This document shows positions 36,678-45,634 of a stretch of 64,000 nt of DNA, one piece after another. A program made the position numbers and the translations under genes. The notes under the pieces are model-generated. The model was not told the origin of the DNA. It did not search any database and saw only the letters and a program-made list of their open reading frames with translations. Source of the stretch: Bradyrhizobium iriomotense (lineage in GTDB: Bacteria > Pseudomonadota > Alphaproteobacteria > Rhizobiales > Xanthobacteraceae). Location of the stretch: positions 1 through 64,000 of the forward strand of contig NZ_BSOW01000042.1 of the NCBI RefSeq assembly GCF_030160715.1, in the 5' to 3' direction. Numbering within the stretch: position 1 is the stretch's first letter; each line of letters starts with the position of its first letter.

Positions 36678-36821
36678 GATTGGTGGTTCGAAGGCATTCG
36701 TCCGACGTTGATTGACCGCTAGCCACTGTGCGGCGCTTGTCGACATAAATGTTTCATCCATTCGGTCCCGGTCGGGGAAGCTGAAGGTGTCGCAACTTTA
36801 GCAACCCGCGAGAGAAACCGA

Positions 36822-36980
36822 ATGGACATCCATCAGAATGCCCGGCTTACGCCGCGAGGTCGAGAGTGCATTGTTCGGCTGGTGCAGAGCGGGCAGACGC
36901 CGGAGGCCGCCGCACGAGCCGCTCGCGATATCGGATCGCAAGCGCCCACACAGGCCGCTTGTCGCGTAAGGCGGGGGTGA
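36822..36980 (+). pseudogene. IS481-family transposase, N-terminal fragment
   Basis: The frame reads MDIHQNARLTPRGRECIVRL and VQSGQTPEAAARAA, the conserved helix-turn-helix start of IS481 transposases (NIHQNARLTPRSR, GQTP, VA-AFGV). It then leaves the family and stops after 52 residues. The left end of the element seems present just upstream (TGTCGCAACTTT at 36788). The element is cut off immediately before the tts box at 36984. Confidence 0.75.
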
Positions 36981-36983
36981 GGC

Positions 36984-37007
36984 TCGTCAGCTTCTCGACA
37001 GCTAACC
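36984..37007 (+). promoter_or_regulatory. Orphan tts box
   Basis: TCGTCAGCTTCTCGACAGCT, followed by AACC, matches the TtsI binding site as well as the box in front of nopM. No effector-like gene lies downstream; a structured repeat (37025-37107), IS3 debris and the convergent cyclase gene follow. Related repeats at 43 and 46 kb carry a GTCAGCTT segment at the same place, so it could also be part of that repeat. Confidence 0.65.
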
Positions 37008-37024
37008 TGCGTACAATTCAGTTT

Positions 37025-37107
37025 GAAGCTAGTGGCGCGTGGTAGGGACAGCGCTCCCCATCGCGTGTGGGCCCCCCGGAGCGCCGAGTCACGTCGCCGC
37101 TAACTTC
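37025..37107 (+). repeat. Structured repeat, copy A
   Basis: Outer stem arms GAAGCTAGTGGCG (37025-37037) and CGCCGCTAACTTC (37095-37107) pair nearly fully. Inside are the conserved motifs GTGGTAGGGACA and CCGAGTCACGT, and an inner stem GCGCTCC/GGAGCGC. The inner stem differs in sequence from the other copies but still pairs. Confidence 0.7.
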
Positions 37108-37761
37108 ACCTGATCGTCTGATGTTAGGCACGCAATCGACCTTCCTGAATCAAGGCTCTCGCTCAAGCAGGCTTGTGAAGTACTCTCAAACACATTGTGA
37201 GCTTAGCCCAGCGACGCTCAAAGCTGAGTATGCGTGCGGCACGCTCGAGCAAGTCGATGGACCGGGCGCGGGTCGGACAGGATCGTAAGACCGTTGGGCC
37301 GCCTCGGCAAGCCGTGCTTGACACTCTACGGCTTTGGCAACGCCAAGCCGATCATCGATGCGGAGCGTCTCGGCGTCGACGTCGAGAAGTTCCTCCGCTT
37401 CGAGCAATTGGATGACGCGCTCACGCGCCCTGTTCTCTGCGCGCCGCAGCCTTACTATAGGCATCGGCCTTCGGTTTGTCGGTACTGGCGTCGCTGACGC
37501 CGCGCTTACGGCACAGATCGGCAACCGACACGCCGAACTGATCCTCCTTTAAACTCGCGATGATCTGCTTCTTCCGCAAAAAGGCCCGCGCTTCATGCTC
37601 TGGTCCTCATATGGGCAACAGCGACTTCCCAACGGGGTTAAGTCTAGGGCGCACGGGCAGCAGGGATATCCCTTTTGAGCGAGAACTTATAGAGCAACGC
37701 AGCCTATTCGACATGCCTATGTCCTATCATGATCTTCAGTCCCGCAATTAGACAAATTAAC
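37108..37761. other. Region with IS3 debris, otherwise empty
   Basis: The only supported item is the IS3 OrfA fragment at 37421-37600. The rest lacks recognisable genes. Confidence 0.45.
37421..37600 (-). pseudogene. IS3-family transposase OrfA fragment
   Basis: The minus strand reads FLRKKQIIASLKEDQFGVSV then ADLCRKRGVSDAS, matching the helix-turn-helix of IS3 OrfA (EEQIIGVLKEQEAG, ADVCRKHGISSATFY). The frame then degrades and stops. There is no start codon and OrfB is missing. Confidence 0.6.
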
Positions 37762-39009
37762 TCATTGATCGCTCTGCGCCGCAATAGCAGCCTTTTTAAC
37801 AGAATCCGCCGTCCACTGACAGCTCCCTCCCTTGCGCCGAGATTCGTTTTCCAGCCATCCAATAGTGTCTCTGATGAGAGTCATCGATAGATGGTTAGTG
37901 TGCCTTATAAAGGTATGCTGACCAATACTTGTGGGCACCACTAGATTGATAGCACCGCCTCTATGGGCCATTGCAGCGTCAAACGCGTGCTCAACCAGAG
38001 ATCCGTCCAATCTTCCATGATAGATCGGCAAACCCGCGTTAACTAGCAGGCGCACAATGCGCAGTGCGTCCTGCTCTGAAATCAGCGACAACCGAGATGC
38101 CAGAATGGCACTGAACGCCACATCAATTGCGACCGCGAAGCCGTGATGAAGTCGATAATTGGTCGCTGCTTCCAATGGATGGCTTAAGGTGTGACCAAAA
38201 TCTACCGCGCGCTCCAAGGTCGAGGTCTCAAACGGGTTTTCACCAAGTTGAGCAAGCATCCCCGAAATAGACCGCGCGATAACCGTCCTGGCTACACGTT
38301 GCGGTTCCTGAAATCGCGATCGCGTCAGAGTGGCTATCGCGGCCTCAACATCTTCGAACAACTCCTTATCACAGACGCTAGCGAGCTTTACGATTTCGGC
38401 GATACCCTGCAGGATGCCATCTTCGCCGAGTGTTTGAAGAAAGGTCGGAATAACAGCGACCGCTTTCGGCGGATAAAAGCAACCAATGTAGCTCTTGAGG
38501 GCGCCAAGATTGACGCCGCCTTTAAGCCCGATTCCTGCGTCCACCTGCCCGATCAAGGTTGTCGGAATCCGAACATGAGATACACCCCGGCGCAGAAGAG
38601 ACGCGGCGAGGCTAACGATGTCGGAACACACGCCACCACCGACTGAGACAAGGATCCCGCGACGATCGATATCTGCCATACTGGCCTGACGGCAAACATC
38701 CATGACTGCGTCAATGGTTTTTGTTGTTTCTGTACAGGCCAGCACGAACAAACGTGGCTCGACGTCTAGCGCCGACCAACAGGCGCTTAATCGTTCTGAA
38801 TACAGGCGATAGACGGTCGGTGTCATAACGACGAGGACGCGATGGCCGTTCAGATGAGCGTGGATCCATCGCTCAAAGGAGGCTGAGCAAATATCGTCGA
38901 TAATCTCGACCGCATAGCGGCTAGAGCGGCTCGCTTCCAGCGACAACTCAGATTCCTGTGCCGCGACAGAAAAGGGGTTAGTTGACGAAACGCTCTGCGT
39001 GGCTTTCAT
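37762..39009 (-). CDS. Sedoheptulose-7-phosphate cyclase-like protein (DHQ synthase superfamily)
   Basis: This is a protein of 415 aa. NAD-binding GGGVCSD is at residues 124-130, followed by RGVSHVRIPTTLIGQVDAGI, GLKGGVN and IGCFYPPKAV. Metal ligands of the family fit Glu205 (GIAEIVKLAS), His273 (DFGHTLSHPLE) and His289 (RLHHGFAVAID). The DAGIGLK-GGVN and FYPP wording resembles 2-epi-5-epi-valiolone synthase-like cyclases more than AroB (which has VDSSVGGKT). Such enzymes cyclise sedoheptulose 7-phosphate to C7-cyclitol precursors of natural products. The exact product cannot be told from sequence alone. The ATG is one base after the stop of the upstream gene, indicating coupled translation. 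Confidence 0.8.
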   Translation of the reverse strand: MKATQSVSSTNPFSVAAQESELSLEASRSSRYAVEIIDDICSASFERWIHAHLNGHRVLVVMTPTVYRLYSERLSACWSALDVEPRLFVLACTETTKTIDAVMDVCRQASMADIDRRGILVSVGGGVCSDIVSLAASLLRRGVSHVRIPTTLIGQVDAGIGLKGGVNLGALKSYIGCFYPPKAVAVIPTFLQTLGEDGILQGIAEIVKLASVCDKELFEDVEAAIATLTRSRFQEPQRVARTVIARSISGMLAQLGENPFETSTLERAVDFGHTLSHPLEAATNYRLHHGFAVAIDVAFSAILASRLSLISEQDALRIVRLLVNAGLPIYHGRLDGSLVEHAFDAAMAHRGGAINLVVPTSIGQHTFIRHTNHLSMTLIRDTIGWLENESRRKGGSCQWTADSVKKAAIAAQSDQ

Positions 39010-39010
39010 G

Positions 39011-39436
39011 TCAAATGTCCTGGGCGTCGTTCAAATCTGACGTGTTTTCTTGAAAGTCATCGAGAGGAGATTGGTGTCGAACGTTGTCTTTACATGTAAC
39101 CTGACCCGGACAGTCTGCGATCGAAGGCGTGCGGATGCTGATCGGCACAAATCGGCCAGCGCCTTCTTTCGGCCAAACAGCTGCGATCCTGAGAAGTCGC
39201 AGCGTCAGGTAACCGGCGTACTGAACGCACTCCATCCCCGCATAGATCGGGGCAACATCCGACATTCCGCGCATTCCCTCGATGGCTCTTACGGCAAAGA
39301 AGGATTGGAGACGATGGAGTCGTTGCTTCACTCTCCGTGCCTTCTCTAACACGTCAACCGCCGCGGTTTGCTGCCGTCGCGTCGATCGGAGCCTGGTCGG
39401 TAAGCTATCCATTGATAGAGACGCAGTTAGACTCAA
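39011..39436 (-). CDS. Hypothetical protein upstream of and coupled to the cyclase gene
   Basis: This is a frame of 141 aa whose TGA (39013-39011) is one base from the cyclase ATG. It contains an Arg/Lys-rich helix (VLEKARRVKQRLHRLQSFFA) and a hydrophobic piece (YAGMECVQYAGYLTLRLLRI). I recognise no family. The close spacing suggests an operon, but the N- and C-terminal parts are of doubtful quality, so it may be a decayed gene. Confidence 0.4.
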   Translation of the reverse strand: MSLTASLSMDSLPTRLRSTRRQQTAAVDVLEKARRVKQRLHRLQSFFAVRAIEGMRGMSDVAPIYAGMECVQYAGYLTLRLLRIAAVWPKEGAGRFVPISIRTPSIADCPGQVTCKDNVRHQSPLDDFQENTSDLNDAQDI

Positions 39437-40474
39437 CCCATCTCAATATTACGTTAGCATGCGGCTTCTCCACGGAATAATCGGGGGCTCTGTGTAAGGC
39501 GTTGCATAGAACCGACGTCAGAAGATCACCTCTAGGGAGCGTCCGCACCTCCCTGTATTGGTAGGAGCAGCGAATGGTCGGGCCGTCATAGATAAGGTGT
39601 TGACAGCGGAATGTGACGATCAGGCCCTATAGCTCTGTCTTAGGTGCAATATTCTGATGGTGGATGCGGACGGAACACAGCTTCGCTCCGAGCGTCTGTT
39701 GCACCTGATCTGTCTGGGGTTACCCATTCGCGATGCAGAGAGGGATGGTACTCAATGACCTGAGCGTGTGTTGTCGACTGGTGTCGACGAGCTGCACGGA
39801 TCTCGCGATAGCGGAGTATAGTCGCCGAAGAACGACCTCAATGACTTGCACAAGAGCCGGAACAGACTTCAATGCTCCTCTCGCACAAAACCGCAATTGA
39901 AGCGTTGGCACGGTACTTGCTGCGCTCGCAATGTCATCATCAGCTTCCGCTATAAGATCCGCGGCACGCTAGTCGCCTGCATCATTGTGGTACAACAGAA
40001 TTGTGCTTGCAGTGAACACCGAAGCGCCCGGTGGGACATCGGCTTCGATCGACGCACAGAGGAACTGAAGACTTAGATGCATGAAAAGATCACAACGGGT
40101 GGAACAAAAGGACTGGGAGTCGCCATCGCGAAACCCATCGCTGAGCGAGGGGCATTGTGATATGTGGTCGAGATGAAACGAAGGGGCGCGCGACGGCTGA
40201 AGGGATCACCACCGCCACTGGCTGTGAAGTGATATTTGTGCGGCGCAGACTAAGCCCAATGCCGTCCGTGAATGTGCGCTCGTTCTCAAGTGGGAAAGCG
40301 CACCCCTTCTTCCATTTCCGTGCTGCCGCTGTTTACGATGCATGCGCGCGTCCCGGCCTGCGATCAGCAGACCATCGGCAACTGCGATGGAATGCTCATC
40401 CCTTGAAAATCCCCGACTTTGGCCGGATACTGGATCGAGGTCCTATGGCTATCAGCAATCCGAGGAGGGCGTTT
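39437..40474. other. About 1 kb without a supported gene
   Basis: Only short frames lacking motifs. This stretch would hold the promoter of the cyclase operon, but I see no convincing -24/-12, nod or tts box. Confidence 0.45.
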
Positions 40475-40696
40475 ATGGCAATCCAGATCGTGATGGACCA
40501 CACCGGCGACAACCGTCATCCTTTCAACGCCGACGACGCACAAGAACTGGCGAAGGCGAAGCAGCGGTTCTACGAGCTGACGAATATCGGTTTCACCGCA
40601 GCGGTCCGGACCGATCCAGGTCAGGTCTCGCAGATCCGATCGTTCGACCCAAACGCGGAAGAAACCGTTTTCTTCCCCAGGCTGGTCGGCGGCTAA
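40475..40696 (+). CDS. Small hypothetical protein, 73 aa
   Basis: ATG 40475 has GAGGAGG upstream. The product starts MAIQIVMDHTGDNRHPFNAD, continues with ELAKAKQRFYELTNIGFTAA and ends RSFDPNAEETVFFPRLVGG. It is well-formed and probably cytoplasmic, with unknown function. It sits 15 bases before the next gene and is likely cotranscribed with it. Confidence 0.68.
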   Translation: MAIQIVMDHTGDNRHPFNADDAQELAKAKQRFYELTNIGFTAAVRTDPGQVSQIRSFDPNAEETVFFPRLVGG

Positions 40697-40711
40697 GTCG
40701 GCGTTCGTGCC

Positions 40712-41134
40712 ATGTTTGGCTTCCGATTGATGCCGCCGGGCGGCCGCTCGCGGATGCGCGCGATGCGGGCCCTTATCATCAGGCACGGCGCCGAGCGGAC
40801 GCCGGAGGGCCGGTCGCTGCGCCTCTTGCAGCAATGGCTGTCGCCGGCGCAGCGGGAGCAGTTCGTCCAAAAGGGCTACTTCGAGGTCGTCGGAAGTGAC
40901 AGCGGACAGCGCTACAGGATCCACGCGGGGGCCTCGGTGAACGTGTGCGAGATCGACGAAAGAGGCCGCCTGAGGGAGGGGTTATGTTTCTCGCCGGCCG
41001 GCGCTCTGCCGATCGGAGACGTCATGCTCGCCCAGAAGATCGCGCTCGAAACAGGCGAACGTGACGTGCGTGCCGTGGCCAGGCGGTTCACTCCGAGCGG
41101 TTTTCATTTCAGGTCAACCCGACCTCTCGGCTGA
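40712..41134 (+). CDS. Hypothetical protein, 140 aa
   Basis: The frame starts MFGFRLMPPGGRSRMRAMRA and contains SLRLLQQWLSPAQREQFVQK, GYFEVVGSDSGQRYRIHAGA and LPIGDVMLAQKIALETGE. The middle part reads like a small beta-rich domain found in Bradyrhizobium hypotheticals. It appears to form a two-gene unit with the 40475 gene. Confidence 0.65.
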   Translation: MFGFRLMPPGGRSRMRAMRALIIRHGAERTPEGRSLRLLQQWLSPAQREQFVQKGYFEVVGSDSGQRYRIHAGASVNVCEIDERGRLREGLCFSPAGALPIGDVMLAQKIALETGERDVRAVARRFTPSGFHFRSTRPLG

Positions 41135-41339
41135 CCGCGCGGGCGGCATCTCGTAAGAACGCCAGCTCCAAACAGGCAAGGAAGCCCTCGCGAGCCGTAG
41201 CCTGCCGGATTCTTCCCGGATCCTTTGGACAGGTAGATCGCCCAACGATCCGACCGGATAGCAATCATCACCTGATCGTGTGCAGCATGTGATGGTCTTG
41301 CGGCATTGGCGTGATCACAGTGGACTCAAAAGCGCTTGG

Positions 41340-41603
41340 CTGCCAACTCCCCCTTGCGACACTTTGCGCGCCGCCGGCGCTCGACCACTAATGTGAAACG
41401 GCGTGGGGTTCGGACGCCAATCGGCTGGGCGGAAGACCGCTGTCGGCAGTGGGAAGATCAGCTGCGACGGCTTCATGCCGTTGGCAGCGTCCTTTCGGGG
41501 CGGGCGAATGGCGATAAACCGTCCAACCATCTGCGAGCAGTTCGTTCGCCAGATTGCCGCCGATCATGCCCGTGGCTCCAACGATGGAAGCTGCTCCCAC
41601 CAT
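41340..41603 (-). pseudogene. NAD-dependent epimerase/SDR fragment
   Basis: The minus strand gives VGAASIVGATGMIGGNLANE then LLADGWTVYRHSP, a Rossmann GxxGxxG start like that of extended SDR epimerases of the progesterone-reductase-like group. After ~35 residues the frame shifts and similarity fades. No catalytic YxxxK region remains. Confidence 0.6.
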
Positions 41604-41653
41604 GTAAGTTGTCTCCTCTAACTAGGGGGTCTATCTGACGAACGCTGACTGCC

Positions 41654-42148
41654 TTAGCGCCAGCCTTGAACGATTTCGTAGCTGTGCGTATGCACCTCGA
41701 TCAGGGTACCCCAAGGGTCCTGGCAGTAGGCCATGCGAAACACGCCGAGCGGCGGTCGGTCGTCCCAAATTTGCGAAAGCTGGCGACCGCCCGTCGCGGT
41801 GATCTTGGCAACAAGACCCTCAATGTCGGGGTCAGTAACACAAAAATGGAAGGTACCACTCCTGTAGAACTCCACGTCCTCCTCGCGCCGCTGGTGTGGA
41901 GGATGAATGGATTCAAACAGTTCAATGCCGCAGCCGGATCCGCTCGAAAGATGAGCAATCTTTAATCGCCTGAACGGCGGTCCGAGAACGTCACGCAATT
42001 GACCGTGCGAGTCTGTCTCCAGCGAGAGTTCGACCGGCCCAGCAAAAACGCAATAGCCCAGCACTTCCTCGTACCACCGGATTGCAGCCTCGATATCTGG
42101 AACACCGATACCGATGTGATTAAGTGGACGCGGAAGCGCTGTCGTCAT
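41654..42148 (-). CDS. VOC (glyoxalase/dioxygenase fold) family protein
   Basis: This is a protein of 164 aa from the ATG at 42148 (five codons earlier is another Met). Two beta-alpha-beta-beta-beta units are visible: LNHIGIGVPDIEAAIRWYEE with VLGY, and FHFCVTDPDIEGLVAKITAT with PWGTLIEVHTH. Metal ligands of the fold fit His in HIGIGV, Glu in CGIELFE, His in FHFCVTD and Glu in LIEVH. These enzymes isomerise, epimerise or cleave small molecules. The substrate is unknown. It is next to an epimerase fragment. Confidence 0.78.
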   Translation of the reverse strand: MTTALPRPLNHIGIGVPDIEAAIRWYEEVLGYCVFAGPVELSLETDSHGQLRDVLGPPFRRLKIAHLSSGSGCGIELFESIHPPHQRREEDVEFYRSGTFHFCVTDPDIEGLVAKITATGGRQLSQIWDDRPPLGVFRMAYCQDPWGTLIEVHTHSYEIVQGWR

Positions 42149-42163
42149 CGAGATTCCTCTCAC

Positions 42164-42806
42164 GTTTCCGTCTGCACTGTAGGCTCATCTGACGTGGCGG
42201 GCGTGTGTGAGGAAGTCCAACTGTGCCTTCCGTTTGTAGAGGTAGTAGGCAATCGGAAGCAATCCTGAACTGAAGAACGCGATCGAAGCTGCGATCGAGG
42301 AAGGAGCATCAGCTTGTGCGGCATATCGCAGACCATTTCGGCTGGACGTTCGATGAGGCGCTCTCCGAGTTCAATGCCCGCGATCAGGCGGCCATGAAGA
42401 TGTCCGCCGTCGATAACATGGTGCTCTAGGAGATTCTGCATTGAACTGGCTGGATATCTCCAAGGCGCCAGCGCGAAGGCGACCGGTGAAGCCCCGGCGG
42501 CCGGCCGATCGCGTCGACTTCAGCCCTCCCGATGTGGGTTCCTCGCCCAGCTTGCCGCTGACGGCATCTTCTACCCCTCCGCCGGTGCGGGCTGTGCAAT
42601 GGCTCCAGGTGAGCGCGAGAGGTCGGAGCGCGACTGATCCGGGCAAATTGGCAGAAGTCACTACGTTGTTCAGGGTGGGTTTCTCGCTCTCACCAACGAA
42701 AAGGGCGCGGCCATCGTGCGCTTTGAGCCTGTTGCTGTGACGGCGGACACCAACTGTCGCGCCTTGGCCGCTTGCCTTATCCGGGACCGCTGGAACGGCG
42801 GCGGCT
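42164..42806. other. Region with two gene fragments, no intact gene
   Basis: At about 42310-42429 the plus strand reads LVRHIADHFGWTFDEALSEF and NARDQAAMKMSAVDNMVL then a stop, apparently the C-terminus of a lost gene. At about 42650-42830 it reads YVVQGGFLALTNEKGAAIVR and IRDRWNGGGFNRRL, like a small Bradyrhizobium hypothetical with a degraded start. Neither has a usable beginning. Confidence 0.4.
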
Positions 42807-43160
42807 TCAATCGCCGGCTTGTATCGAGAGCGAGGTGTCGCCTGGGCTGTTTCGAGCTTTCTCTTTCTCGTTGGAGTCGAAGGCTGGATCGACGACGTAT
42901 TGGGCGACGATCCATTTTTCCATTGTGATCCTGATCCCGAGCTCTTTTTCCGTCTGCGCCCTTGCTGCGTTGAGAGCTGCGAGCGCTTGCATTTGATCGA
43001 CAAACGACCCCTCCAGCGTGGTGTTCGGAAGAGTAAACAGAGTGTCGTCATCGTCCAAAATCCAAGGATACCAGCCGTGCTCCATAGCATTTGTAAGAAA
43101 GTTATCGTGTGGGTCTGGCTTGGCCACTTTTAGATCGTAGGACGCAATAAATTGCGGCAT
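42807..43160 (-). CDS. Hypothetical protein, 117 aa
   Basis: It starts at ATG 43160 with GGAG upstream. The product is MPQFIASYDLKVAKPDPHDN, then FLTNAMEHGWYPWILDDDDT, LEGSFVDQMQALAALNAARA and MEKWIVAQYVVDPAFDSN. It looks like an intact, acidic cytoplasmic protein. Family unknown. Confidence 0.68.
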   Translation of the reverse strand: MPQFIASYDLKVAKPDPHDNFLTNAMEHGWYPWILDDDDTLFTLPNTTLEGSFVDQMQALAALNAARAQTEKELGIRITMEKWIVAQYVVDPAFDSNEKEKARNSPGDTSLSIQAGD

Positions 43161-43198
43161 CGTAGTTGCTCCGCTATGTGGCGCACGCGCGGACTGGA

Positions 43199-43268
43199 GG
43201 CAGCGCGTGCGCAACTCGGCGCCGGCCGTCAGAACCGACGCCTGTCCCTGCCACGCGCCCGCGCTGCC
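43199..43268 (-). repeat. Structured repeat, copy D2
   Basis: On the minus strand the arms GGCAGCGCG and CGCGCTGCC pair; inside are GTGGCAGGGACAG and GCCGAGT with an inner stem GGCG/CGCC. It directly follows copy D1, matching the arrangement of copies B and C at 46.6-46.8 kb. Confidence 0.7.
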
Positions 43269-43271
43269 AGC

Positions 43272-43349
43272 GAAGTTGGCGGCAATAGCTCGGCGCTTGC
43301 GTATTGCCTCTTTAATTAAGCGCTGTCCCTGCCACGCGCCGCAAACTTC
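43272..43349 (-). repeat. Structured repeat, copy D1
   Basis: On the minus strand GAAGTTTGCGGCG pairs with CGCCAACTTC-type 3' arm; inside are GTGGCAGGGACA and a degenerate CCGAG motif, with inner stem GCGCTT/AAGCGC. Upstream (43353-43385) is GTCAGCTTTGCTA and ATAAGGCTGGCC, shared with the 46.6-kb copy. Confidence 0.7.
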
Positions 43350-43460
43350 GATGGCCAGCCTTATCCCTGCATAGCAAAGCTGACCACCTCGCTCGCCAGG
43401 CTGGCGGTGGTGCGTAATCCACGGGGTGCTGCCTACTTGTATCGCGGAGAAGCACTGCAA

Positions 43461-43479
43461 GCACCTACCAGGATTGGTC
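43461..43479 (-). repeat. Copy 3 of the CCAACCA-TCC-GGTAGGTGC motif (minus strand)
   Basis: Minus strand GACCAATCCTGGTAGGTGC. It starts the conserved block that ends with stem-loops D1 and D2, in the same order and similar spacing as at 46518-46784. Confidence 0.6.
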
Positions 43480-43494
43480 GGTGCCGATCAGCTG

Positions 43495-43751
43495 AGCAGC
43501 GTGACGCGATCGCCAAGCTCGGCTTCGAGCTGCAGATCATGGCCGACCACATCTTCAGCGAGGTCAAGAAGGCGGATCGGATCTTTGCCGACGAAACCAC
43601 CTTGCCACCCTGGCTCCCGGCTCCGGATCGACGAAGAAGGCCTACTTACGGGGCCTATGCCGACCGAACCTTTGGAAGCAGTGGTCCGCCGATGGTGGCG
43701 TATCGCTTCGAGAACACCGGTGATGAACCACTAACTTTAGTAGGCGCTTGA
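43495..43751 (+). pseudogene. IS66-family transposase (TnpC) fragment
   Basis: The frame reads EQRDAIAKLGFELQIMADHI then FSEVKKADRIFADETTLPPW and SSGPPMVAYRFE. This is the region around the first catalytic Asp of IS66 transposases (HADDTPVPVLAPG type, with a YVRDDR-like stretch damaged). Both ends are missing. Confidence 0.6.
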
Positions 43752-43869
43752 GGACTCGCACAGGTATACTTTGGCCTACACAGCCTTTAACTAAAGGTCT
43801 CGAAGGCACTTGTCGGAGGTGGCTTCCAGGGCTGCGCCGGAAGAACCCAAATTAGCCTAGACCGATGCG

Positions 43870-44763
43870 ATGCGCAGGACCTCCGATCTGAGCGGCATAA
43901 CCGCAATGCTCGCCGCGACCGCCGTCTTCGTGGTGGGCGACAGCTTCATGAAGCTGGTCACCGAGGATCTTCCACCCTTCGAGGTGCTCTTTCTGCGCGG
44001 CATAGCGGCAAGCCTCGCCTGTGCGGTCCTGGTCGTGCTGCGCGGGGAATGGGCCGTTGTCTCCGGAGCCCTCGACTTCCGAGCGCTGCTGCGGGCGGCC
44101 GGAGAGACGCTCAGTACCCTCTGCTACGTTGTGGCACTAGCTCGAATGCCGATTGCTGATGTGATCGCCATCCTTCAGACGGCACCGTTGATCCTGATTC
44201 TTGGCGCGGCCCTTCTCCTTCGCGAGAAGATCGGCCCGACGCGCGTTGCTCTGGCGCTTGTCGGGTTCGCGGGTGCTCTGATGGTGGCTCAGCCCGGCGC
44301 CAATGGGGTCGCGCCTGCGGCTCTGCTCGCGTTTGGAGCGGCGCTGTTCATCGCAGCGCGTGATCTAATCGGGCGTGGCGTACCCACTCGTATTCCGGTG
44401 ACAGTCGTGATCTTTGCGACCATGCTCATGGTGATGATTGTGGCGGGAGCGATGACGCTGGGCTTGGAGACCTGGGTATCGCCCACTGCTCGCCATCTCG
44501 TCTTTCTGGGTCTAGCCGGACCGTTCCTCGCCCTAGGGCATGTCGGACTTCTCCTCGCTTATCGGCTTGGCCGGACCGCGACAATCGCGCCCTTTTTTTC
44601 CAGCTTCGCGCTTTGGGGTGTCATGTCTGGCCTGATGATCTGGGGGCAATTGCCGAACGTTTTGGCCTTTACTGGGATCGCCCTGATCGTCACCAGCGGC
44701 ATCGCCATCGTCCTACTCGACCAGCGCAAAGGCCGTGAGGTCGAATTATCGGATGCGCTATGA
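43870..44763 (+). CDS. DMT-superfamily transporter with two EamA domains
   Basis: This is a protein of 297 aa with ten predicted transmembrane helices in two EamA repeats. Typical pieces are FVVGDSFMKLVTEDLPPFEV, ARMPIADVIAILQTAPLILI and LLREKIGPTRVALALVGFAG in repeat 1, and GRTATIAPFFSSFALWGVMS in repeat 2. Such proteins export amino acids or other small metabolites. Its substrate is unknown. The gene is intact although it is flanked by IS66 and IS110 debris, so it may be a cargo gene. Confidence 0.88.
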   Translation: MRRTSDLSGITAMLAATAVFVVGDSFMKLVTEDLPPFEVLFLRGIAASLACAVLVVLRGEWAVVSGALDFRALLRAAGETLSTLCYVVALARMPIADVIAILQTAPLILILGAALLLREKIGPTRVALALVGFAGALMVAQPGANGVAPAALLAFGAALFIAARDLIGRGVPTRIPVTVVIFATMLMVMIVAGAMTLGLETWVSPTARHLVFLGLAGPFLALGHVGLLLAYRLGRTATIAPFFSSFALWGVMSGLMIWGQLPNVLAFTGIALIVTSGIAIVLLDQRKGREVELSDAL

Positions 44764-44878
44764 TTGGGATGTCGCCTAGACTGTATGTCCCCCCACAAAA
44801 TGAGGCGACTCACCCTCGATGTTGCGACGAGGGTTGCCCGGATGGACCGGGCAGAGCCTCAAACAAGGAGGGCGAGTC

Positions 44879-45634
44879 GTGGGTCATCATACCGAGGTCT
44901 TTGTCGGAATCGATACGTCAAAATCGCGCAATGCTATAGCCATTGCCGATGGCGGCCGTGGCGGCGAGGTACGATATCTCGGGGAGTTTCCTGCCACGGA
45001 GGCAGCGATCCGAAAGCTGGTGGCAAAGCTTGCAGCGAAATGCTGTCGGTTGACGTTTTGCTACGAAGCAGGGCCAACAGGATATGGTCTCTACAGACTG
45101 CTCAAGAGCCTTGGCCATGACTGCCTGGTGGTGGCCCCCTCGCTCGTTCCGAAGAAGGCCGGCGATCGAGTGAAGACGAACCGGCGCGATGCGGTAAGCC
45201 TCGCCAAGCTGTTGCGCGCGGACGAGCTCACGGCGGTGTGGGTGCCGGACGAGCGCCATGAGGCTATGCGCGATCTCTCGCGCGCCCGTCAGGCAGTGAA
45301 GAAAGACCTCCAGGGCAAGCGTCAACAGATCTCGTCATTGATGCTGCGGCTGGGACGCATCTATCCGGGCAAGACAACGTGGGGACCAGCCCACATGAGA
45401 TGGCTCATGTCGCAGAAGCTCGAGCATCGCGAGCAGCGCATCGTATTCGAAGAGTTACTGGAGGGGATACGCCAGGAAAGTGAACGGATGGAGCGTTTGG
45501 AAGATGCCATCCGCGAGGTAGTACCCGAGTGGTCGCTCGCCGCGGTTGTGTCGGCCCTGCAGGCGGTGCGTGGGATTGATCTCATTACAGCCCCCTTTGT
45601 TGCAATCAAGATCAGGGAGCAGTGCAGACATTAA
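44879..45634 (+). pseudogene. IS110-family transposase, C-terminally truncated (first copy)
   Basis: The GTG start at 44879 has AAGGAGGG upstream. The DEDD catalytic region is present: Asp in FVGIDTSKSRNAIAIADGG, Glu in FCYEAGPTGYGLYRLLKSLG, Asp in KTNRRDAVSLAKLL. The frame reaches the start of the C-terminal domain (LQAVRGIDLITAPFVA) and stops after 251 residues, so the conserved Ser-containing C-terminal domain is lost. Confidence 0.85.

Noticed and set aside
37025..37107. Integron attC site (palindrome ending in CTAAC)
   Set aside because: The arms do not fit the RYYYAAC/GTTRRRY core sites and no integron integrase is nearby.
42371..43090. 239-aa minus-strand open frame
   Set aside because: Overlaps the better-supported 117-aa gene at 42807-43160 and consists of low-quality Arg/Ser-rich sequence.
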